Part shown: piece after piece, positions 35,901 through 39,200 of the stretch
Position numbering within the stretch: position 1 is the stretch's first letter
How the letters are laid out: every line of letters starts with the position of its first letter
Assembly: GCA_016839815.1 (NCBI GenBank)
Contig: JAEOTM010000084.1
Coordinates: forward strand, 1 to 39,200
Length of the DNA: 39,200 nt
Reading direction: 5' to 3'
Source of the DNA: Candidatus Hodarchaeota archaeon
GTDB lineage: Archaea > Asgardarchaeota > Heimdallarchaeia > Hodarchaeales > Hodarchaeaceae
Position numbers and translations under genes: made by a program
The notes under the pieces: model-generated
Database searches by the model: none
Told to the model about the DNA's origin: nothing
What the model saw: only the letters and a program-made list of their open reading frames with translations

Positions 35901-36437
35901 GACATAGACATGACCATCAGCTGATCCTGCAGCAATCTCCATAAAATCGTTATTATCAGTATCACCAAAGGCAATAGATAACACATCACCTTGAATGATC
36001 TCATCACCACTGTCCCAGACTTTATCATATTCACGAGAGAAGCCATTCCATCGATAAATATGGATCTCGTTATCATAGAGATATCCACCACCAACCGCGA
36101 GAAATTCGTTACTAGGGTCAGTAGCAATACATCTAACGGCTGCTTTGGTGAGCCAAGGCTCCCAGACTTGTTGATAACCCATTTCAGTATTCATGAGATG
36201 TTTGGTAATATCCATGCTGCTGGGAAGGATCTTATCACCTACTCCAAGATCATTAGGATCAAATATTTCCCCTTCATTCGCAACGGATGCTCTCAGAGAG
36301 GGAGCTTCTCTTTCCATATTCAGAAAGAAATCTTCCCAGGAAGGTTCAAGTTGCAGGAGACCTGTCGATACAACAGGACTAAAGACAAAAACACTAAGTA
36401 CGCCAATTGCAATCATTTGATACATTAATTTTTTCAT
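26958..36437 (-). CDS. Giant FG-GAP/PQQ-like beta-propeller surface protein with sialidase-like centre
   Basis: A protein of about 3159 residues. A signal peptide (MKKLMYQMIAIGVLSVFVFS) opens it, and a C-terminal membrane helix (about 3136-3152) with a short basic tail (TQRRLIK) closes it, so nearly all lies outside the cell. About two dozen FG-GAP-type blades with calcium-loop cores are visible, such as DVDKDYLPDVIAGS, DYDGDGDLDLTVG, DFNADGFEDIIFG and DFNDDGIQDVAVG, as in integrin alpha propellers. The blades group at about residues 100-1430 and 2050-3100; in the second group they alternate with PQQ-like DGxTGxxxW motifs (DGQTGKEFW, DGLTGDMIW). Residues about 1450-1960 carry BNR/sialidase-like repeats (SNDFGDTW, SKDDGNTW). 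The start is ATG at 36437, 7 nt after AAGGAGG; a longer frame would translate that ribosome-binding site. The ligand is unknown. Confidence 0.85.
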   Translation of the reverse strand: MKKLMYQMIAIGVLSVFVFSPVVSTGLLQLEPSWEDFFLNMEREAPSLRASVANEGEIFDPNDLGVGDKILPSSMDITKHLMNTEMGYQQVWEPWLTKAAVRCIATDPSNEFLAVGGGYLYDNEIHIYRWNGFSREYDKVWDSGDEIIQGDVLSIAFGDTDNNDFMEIAAGSADGHVYVFEQEHIYDPYDNMENQFVHVWTSPKIQQVWGVAIADVDKDYLPDVIAGSWDEKIHVYEYTNHSGYPFSDEHWIEYTEKATIPVGEKIFSLATGDTNYNALPEIVVGTELGRVYIYENNGTILQINGKPWPLTQDNSYRYHWDSGNTTWKPVLRVIVDNLDDDDPDEIAYIAVGQDTIVINYEDLPIVGERYLTHRLWAPLESWQLGGFEGLGHYLNHYIDFMTWSNNEIPSVDTFNAYTYSSLNSSMLAGAHVYYVSVTDDVLVPEPHAYGWEPQWPKNTSMAIHRKLDPWGEDGVYIDMNGDNVVDDTEINGIRDINHDPAENYTVFNARDTLASAIVDWGKDQEVMGDGLVAIPEEGLGYDVILRFNEWTLPRLDKISFEVSRGDSEWALVPNEDISLALVSSAPGDDDLQIDIDPLLSEKKWSYFRYMRINVTNHGYFMIKGGYAPVLYRPMDAATSLTIGSLDLDYYKAYTSGESEGKKIVLGTSDGKIIMFEYDASAHQYNLLWNSYTNDSYTQGTNIWDIVEVKSPGKIPTWLFNETKSQILRDNWEVPVSLDEKIFELEVQQSLPPGFYGEFASVTHISLFSAFFNAIFENVPAFQPFQDIFELNIPENDMVIGTDNGKLIVVPELTHELSELAQYFFLPVNLNPFYEQKSVSPRFVDFNGDQDYFPEVMLLGWGSNVPGELYDPMVGTNAKAGLDVYTYDPLVGPLGMYTGKFELKNVEITGLLTRALQKSQRMPETAVGDVDGDGDQDIVLTNGRVYFIENIHNTLFMLDPDYFEDLNTKATNKLFDSPELYDYDGDGDLDLTVGWSNRQRTIVSTTYFENVGYKWAPRWEENKWLYTNSWGGLRFNNLTHAAFAYNQAGKVSHITTYNTHTHQLIQLYAEYDNHNAYVIGTNPIIARLEINLKSGTDSHLTPISNYGYHIFETWTSEAELERWTLTLETGDLDQDGRGEVIVGDFDNNLYVFEHLTNNTYKRAYRSQDITHTELSTQSPYAWDQLEGVSGTFYRTIWDHVEELVVGLDMDNDGFLEMVATAGLSIFVWEQNNDGFVSIDDEYTLIWQADLRQSAWAPLFQDLGITQFTAAAYGGDLDYNGYGEFVLAAGSFLFVFESNGADQFYENFLVDPYPVRGRYFIPGNPLSSEAVKTLSIESIVISDTDNDTFNEIILGGVNKTWWGQYNGFVAILENQIGTYAYTWWAPMHLMEDNPVYDIEVDNQDYDEYKELIVGTFKGIVIYENSQTGPHGRDNHYLERSILTSFVNFPYMKLKQMFDVETKVQLALRNTDFIELQYDMTTGFQRGQWLQIFKGGSNLYYATSNDFGDTWSQHGQVSTNTLLSRIFTVMGGYASIPYSYSTFEIHPSLFQTREGRVFLAFSGSLTFSTYTRVGIWLFELKENAGTLWWENAIFDPLLSEERAAAILGATLYNPSVWAHSDNTGQGVAISYMDAITGGIYWQNVFTTGLTPYQARIPNIGFSAVNNNATWGRSGYRAVSHDAIRSTSGDVVIVFTGLKFSEAKVDLDLWIAKSNSSTMWDEVHPYSRATSEAIDELHPSITQTITPDRTLMVIFEADGNLPSGALQVTYSKDDGNTWREPEPVTTTPPFATYRVFPLLGFSLMVLKENPNIVIRSLISVGPAITPHFTGGFAYSFMSQYDFFSIAAFSATKYTTNWQTANIGYSSSVTGSISRLSTGDISAHSGLVQVVGGSLTTGGGELSYQDEVVGSFFNATAGGGSGLTYVSRSSPTPIVVYDAPIVTEEEGIVAYGGNLVAYGDDATGSDNPGADTNTGYASTGRLFETTFGRDFHTEDKTRGFYNNIFFGMNPSSDFTKFDFKEARAIDTGDSDKDYRREIAVASGSQAYLVEVSKTGGHWNEHYQGLEYYQSWQTDSFITETTDIAMYDANGNGMDEVIVSCLRGNVYSFEGMETNPPETDLLYLDFDLLWENDSYESNYWTRDPSPEVLVVNVDVNNDGLDDVLLGLMDPDSAVYGGYPVIQALDGQTGKEFWVYDLSNSVDPLTRNSAILWMKAVDLDQNGRDDLVFLAFDYDKQAAGENGALKLYGLIINENSPFESWTSPVPFRYQSTYGLNEFIFADMNGDPTLDILIGLSNRVLVVNGDDGDVLYDTASPLYEVNDSWNIDHISIGNQTLLISCRDTITSAGIVAYIDINGSIIHEYNVSEAVFGLTAVQMPLTDDGHEDILILNNGIMFAYDGLINRSQQLWNMTIENSVGNYEDTLRYDFNEDSFDDVMFQVMGTNGNYTATFEEFYENERIAHKIDGLNFSNLNNVYRYGWTTYNASGSAEIIPHSGDMVIITREANNFITIDSKAYRVSAYFGTADSSFYSGTFIWTAYDEFGVEITNTTIRNSEPQIFAELNDPLGRIHTVKVTGTLPNWEGFFSIDDFSYESFGPTKLMTFSGLDLKESLWEYYLWNSYAAHIFQGDLDDDGQHDDLLFSTIFQGNNYPHTGELKVLDGSKGTPLFFYEFSGFVPYHSLGDFGEFADVAVLTPSGFSAMFTYVRYEPTHYRNIAVQMNDSVSFQTRGIVTRIGVGDFNADGFEDIIFGDRARYLISLDGLTGDMIWKYRVSSPISQIAIHDFHLQDGFDDIAIALKSGLLVIVNGETGRPIWEDYLGPVIINSMKFVDTNQDGVVEELGLALGFRFTHLWGRFDLYNVNSRSIIWQRYQPFAPFTKFEAADFRGTGNSLDIVVSAYEHSIWLYNGVTGAYLRAFAVPVQDFAVGLFDKDQSLPMIATIVRNGTVATYQSNDWISAPTQAGKMNLYIPFRLSHMTIADFDNNGEDEIIVHSFGEGTYVLNSKVSTILWFFEDRSTFYLPKYLVADMNDDGVKDILSLNHDNIFALDGNLGEVVWASFVPSYVITTMTLGDFNDDGIQDVAVGTADGWIFVLHGKSDIIIPQEGPMSGKRVDDLPNGNTLSVISDAPRITADSKKWHIEPLTLTLTILFGLLIIPTTIFTQRRLIK
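26968..26977 (-). promoter_or_regulatory. Strong ribosome-binding site deciding the PPC gene start
   Basis: AAAGGAGGTT on the left strand lies 7 nt before the ATG at 26961, inside the end of the giant gene. It shows that the 31 extra in-frame codons upstream are not translated as part of this protein. Confidence 0.75.
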
Positions 36438-36444
36438 AGGTATT

Positions 36445-36451
36445 CCTCCTT
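36445..36451 (-). promoter_or_regulatory. Strong ribosome-binding site deciding the giant gene start
   Basis: AAGGAGG on the left strand lies 7 nt before the ATG at 36437, in the 19-bp gap after the stop of the calcium-repeat gene. Confidence 0.75.
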
Positions 36452-36456
36452 GCATT

Positions 36457-39200
36457 CTAGAGCCCTCCTTCTTTACGTTGATAGAATAACAATTTCTTAA
36501 GGTCTAAGAAATTGAACAGTAGGAGAATAATGCTCGTAGCACCAAACCCAAGAATACCGCCCCAGACTAAGGGGGTAAAATCAACGGGTTTTACTAAAAT
36601 GTAGAACCGTACACTTTTAACAACTTCAGTGTTGTCAGGACGAGTGGCAACCATTTCCAGGCGATAGGTTCCTTTGGGGAGAGTCAGAAGCTCACTCTCG
36701 AACTGATAACGACGAGGATTATATCTCATCGAGACAAATTCGTCAGAGACAGGTCCAGAACTAAATCGATATTTCATGTAGGTAAAAGTGGTGAAATTAG
36801 TGCCTGTGACAGTGATCGTAGTAGTCTCATAGACATCCTCAATTGGAGATGTAATCATAAGATCATCTCGATATATATCCAGGGCATCATACATCTCCGT
36901 GGTATTCGTATAAGTAAGAGGATTGGTACCTACCAGATATTCAAGTCCATCACCCCAGGTATCATTGTCAGTATCCCAATTAGCTGGATCTGTTCCAAGA
37001 ATTTGCCATTCAAGACCATCTAACAAACCGTCAAAATCTGAATCGGGGTTAAATGGACCGCCACCAGCAATCATGGTAGTAGGTGTCATAGTTCCATTAA
37101 TAGAACTATCCCCGAAATACTCGTAACCATCTGGGATTCCATCATGATCACTATCAAAGAGTAACCCATCCAGCGTGCCATTAATGAGACTATCGGCCTG
37201 CATCGGGTTACTATTATACGGCATCCCGGGATCCAGCTCCGCCCCATCGGGTAAGAGGTCGTTATCAGTATCAGGGTCGGTTGCATTCGTGGGATAAACC
37301 GGATTATAGGGGCCCATGAGATTGATTTTGAATTTAATTCGTCCTGATTCGATACTAATCGGAACAACCGCAGTAGTTTCATTACAGTCAAGTAATCCAT
37401 CAGCATCGGTATCATTTTGTAAAGGATCAGTCAAATGGAAGAAAATTTCGTCATAATCACTTAATGTGTCTTTATCCGTATCAACAACATCAGGACGGGT
37501 AAAGTACACATCTAATTCTTCTGAATCACTTAAGAAGTCAAAATCTGAATCAGCTAGAACAGGTGATGTATTATAAGGGCGTACAAAGAAGAAACCAACA
37601 TAGGGATAAATAAGACTGGATTGGTTTCCAATCATTAATTCTACACCGTCTAAAATGGTATCACTATCGGTATCATTAGATAGGGGATCTAATAGAACCG
37701 GGAAAGGAATCTGATAAAAGTCAAAGACAACATCAGGAACAAGGCCGGATCCTAGATATAATTCCCAACCATCTGTAATTCCATCCAAATCGGTGTCTCC
37801 ATAGGTTGGATTGGTACCATAATAGTATAATTCATCGCCATCTGATAAACGGAAGGTATAATCGATTTTTCCACCAGCATATACAACGAAATAGGTTATA
37901 GAATCCAAATCAGTATCCCATTTGAGGGGATCTGTTTTGATACCATTGTAGGTACCATAAACTTCGTCACCATCACGGAGATAGTCCCCATCCCATACTC
38001 CATTACCATTCTCATCGTAAACAACGTCCCATTCGTCCAAACCATCATAACGGCCGTTCTGGTTAAGATCATTCCATTCTTCTGAATCAGTATCATAGTC
38101 GTGAGGTTTCGTGCGATAAATGAAGATTTCTTCATAATCATCTAGACGATCGTTATCAGTATCTTCATCCATAGGATCAGTAAAGTAAACCATAAGCTCT
38201 GCCCAATCGCCAATTCGATCTCCATCACTATCTACTGAAAATGGATTGGTGTGATACCAATACAATTCTTCTCCATCAGACAAGCCATCAAAATCAGTGT
38301 CAGGATTCGCTGGATGAGTACCATACTTGAAGTATTCATCACCATCTATGACCATATCGTGATCTCCATCAGGATGTAATGGGTCAGAACCCAAAAGTAT
38401 CTCTTGCATATCGCCTAAACCATCACCATCAGTATCTGGATTTGCATAATGAGTGTGATTGGATTGAGAACCACGTGTACCTTCAAGTCCGTCAATTAAT
38501 CCATCATTATCAGTGTCTGCATCACAAGGGTCGCTTGGGGGATCAAGAGAAAGTTCATATCCATCTGAATTCAGGATCTCGGATATAGGAGGATCATTAT
38601 GCGGTAAATCGGGTGCCCCTGTTCGATCATAATCCATTACACCCGTATCTCCATCAGTATCAGGATTAACAGGATTTGTATAGGTTACATTTAGTACAGG
38701 CTCACCTTCAATCATGTAAATGATCGGCATTCCTTTTACCTCCCAATAGTCAGTCGTTAGAATCCAAGAACCATCTGCGATCTTAACATATGCACTGGCA
38801 TGACTTGGGGCAATGCTTCCATCCATTAATTGTTCCCAAGTATCATCGTCGGTGTCAGAATCTAATGGATGAGTATATCCACCATTAAAGATTAAAGGTG
38901 GTGTATCCGTTCCAGCTTCTACGGATTCATTGTACAACTCATCAAGACCATAATAAGGCCCAAATTCTCCTTCTTCTCCGTCGAGAAGTCCATCACCATC
39001 AGTATCTGGATTAAGAGGATCAGTTAGATCAGGATAATTTACTCCACCAATCGTGACGAACTCTACAGAAGGAGTAACCCGTTGGATATCATAGGCATGA
39101 TTAACTTCATAGAAATCATCAATACCATCTTCATCAGAATCGGTATCCAATGGATCCGTTCCTATGATAATTGCTTCTTCGTAGTCAGTTAATCCATCCC
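36457..39200 (-). CDS. Calcium-repeat (TSP3-like) surface protein with C-terminal Ig-like domain and membrane anchor (5' end beyond right edge)
   Basis: First visible gene of the giant operon; the frame stays open to the right edge (DGLTDYEEAIIIGTDPLD continues the repeat), so the N-terminus is missing. More than 900 residues are visible. About 18-20 repeats follow the pattern (T/N)-P-x3-D-(T/S)-D-x-D-x-(L/I)-x-D-G-x-E, for example NPDTDGDGLLDGEEG and VDSDGDRIGDWAEL, spaced about 20-50 residues. Such acidic loops bind calcium in thrombospondin type 3 and related surface proteins and give a stiff rod. An Ig-like domain (about the last 145-50 residues, TTTITVTGTNF onward) then leads to a membrane helix (LVWGGILGFGATSIILLLF) and a short basic tail (YQRKEGGL). 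It precedes the giant propeller gene by 19 bp. Confidence 0.85.
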   Translation of the reverse strand, partial: DGLTDYEEAIIIGTDPLDTDSDEDGIDDFYEVNHAYDIQRVTPSVEFVTIGGVNYPDLTDPLNPDTDGDGLLDGEEGEFGPYYGLDELYNESVEAGTDTPPLIFNGGYTHPLDSDTDDDTWEQLMDGSIAPSHASAYVKIADGSWILTTDYWEVKGMPIIYMIEGEPVLNVTYTNPVNPDTDGDTGVMDYDRTGAPDLPHNDPPISEILNSDGYELSLDPPSDPCDADTDNDGLIDGLEGTRGSQSNHTHYANPDTDGDGLGDMQEILLGSDPLHPDGDHDMVIDGDEYFKYGTHPANPDTDFDGLSDGEELYWYHTNPFSVDSDGDRIGDWAELMVYFTDPMDEDTDNDRLDDYEEIFIYRTKPHDYDTDSEEWNDLNQNGRYDGLDEWDVVYDENGNGVWDGDYLRDGDEVYGTYNGIKTDPLKWDTDLDSITYFVVYAGGKIDYTFRLSDGDELYYYGTNPTYGDTDLDGITDGWELYLGSGLVPDVVFDFYQIPFPVLLDPLSNDTDSDTILDGVELMIGNQSSLIYPYVGFFFVRPYNTSPVLADSDFDFLSDSEELDVYFTRPDVVDTDKDTLSDYDEIFFHLTDPLQNDTDADGLLDCNETTAVVPISIESGRIKFKINLMGPYNPVYPTNATDPDTDNDLLPDGAELDPGMPYNSNPMQADSLINGTLDGLLFDSDHDGIPDGYEYFGDSSINGTMTPTTMIAGGGPFNPDSDFDGLLDGLEWQILGTDPANWDTDNDTWGDGLEYLVGTNPLTYTNTTEMYDALDIYRDDLMITSPIEDVYETTTITVTGTNFTTFTYMKYRFSSGPVSDEFVSMRYNPRRYQFESELLTLPKGTYRLEMVATRPDNTEVVKSVRFYILVKPVDFTPLVWGGILGFGATSIILLLFNFLDLKKLLFYQRKEGGL

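Noticed and set aside
36438..36455. Six extra codons before the giant gene's ATG
   Set aside because: The codons translate the ribosome-binding site itself (AAGGAGG), so the ATG at 36437 is the start.
24208..39200. Reading the surface operon as a prophage, secretion system or biosynthetic cluster
   Set aside because: There are no capsid, tail, integrase, ATPase or synthase genes. All three products are anchored repeat proteins, and repetitive DNA here comes from protein repeats, not mobile elements.
38100..39200. Regular short repeats (GATTCxGTATC, CCATCACCATC types) suggesting a CRISPR or satellite array
   Set aside because: They are imperfect, in phase with codons and encode the DTDxDG calcium loops.

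Overview
The window is an AT-rich stretch of chromosome, most likely from an archaeon and probably an Asgard archaeon of the Heimdall/Thor type. This placement is an inference. It rests on: Ig-like surface proteins with Thr-rich stalks and a C-terminal membrane anchor; very long FG-GAP, PPC and calcium-repeat surface proteins; a longin/roadblock-like small-domain protein; a membrane-tethered winged-helix regulator; a TrmB regulator; a DRG/TGS-type GTPase; and TATA-like promoter elements next to Shine-Dalgarno-preceded TTG/GTG/ATG starts. Several genes (TetR, an Eis-like GNAT, GH4, a YcaQ-like protein) belong to families that are common in bacteria. No rRNA, tRNA, CRISPR array, transposase or phage gene was seen.

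Layout. 1-917: the 3' end of a surface protein. 1125-1427: a small ferredoxin-like protein. 1696-3332: two near-identical 46-bp direct repeats flank a two-gene cassette, an extracytoplasmic glycoprotein-like protein and a winged-helix regulator with two C-terminal membrane helices. 3417-4808: a leucine-carboxyl-methyltransferase-like enzyme with an unknown N-terminal domain. 4973-7013: a TetR regulon, in which a divergent TetR gene faces a membrane protein plus metallo-beta-lactamase-fold hydrolase operon across two identical palindromic operators. 7044-8378: a secreted serine hydrolase of the beta-lactamase/NylB type. 8921-9907: a compact DRG-like GTPase. 9972-10259: a small Cys-rich protein. 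10509-14849: a metabolic stretch with a Gfo/Idh/MocA oxidoreductase, an alpha/beta hydrolase, a membrane protein and a GH4 glycosidase. 15044-18744: a GT8-like protein, a YcaQ-like DNA glycosylase, MscL and a TrmB regulator. 18910-21701: the tldD-tldE peptidase pair. 21806-24010: a longin-like protein and an Eis-like acetyltransferase.

24208-39200, the right 15 kb, is a single leftward operon of three giant surface proteins. Their order is: a protein made of TSP3-like DxDxDG calcium repeats (its start lies beyond the right edge), a protein of about 3159 residues built from FG-GAP/PQQ-like propeller blades around a BNR/sialidase-like centre, and a six-repeat PPC-domain protein. All three end in a C-terminal membrane segment. 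The second and third genes have strong GGAGG ribosome-binding sites with identical 7-nt spacing. The stop of the giant gene overlaps the start of the PPC gene (ATGA). This operon is the most striking feature of the window and looks like a co-produced, calcium-dependent surface assembly of unknown function.
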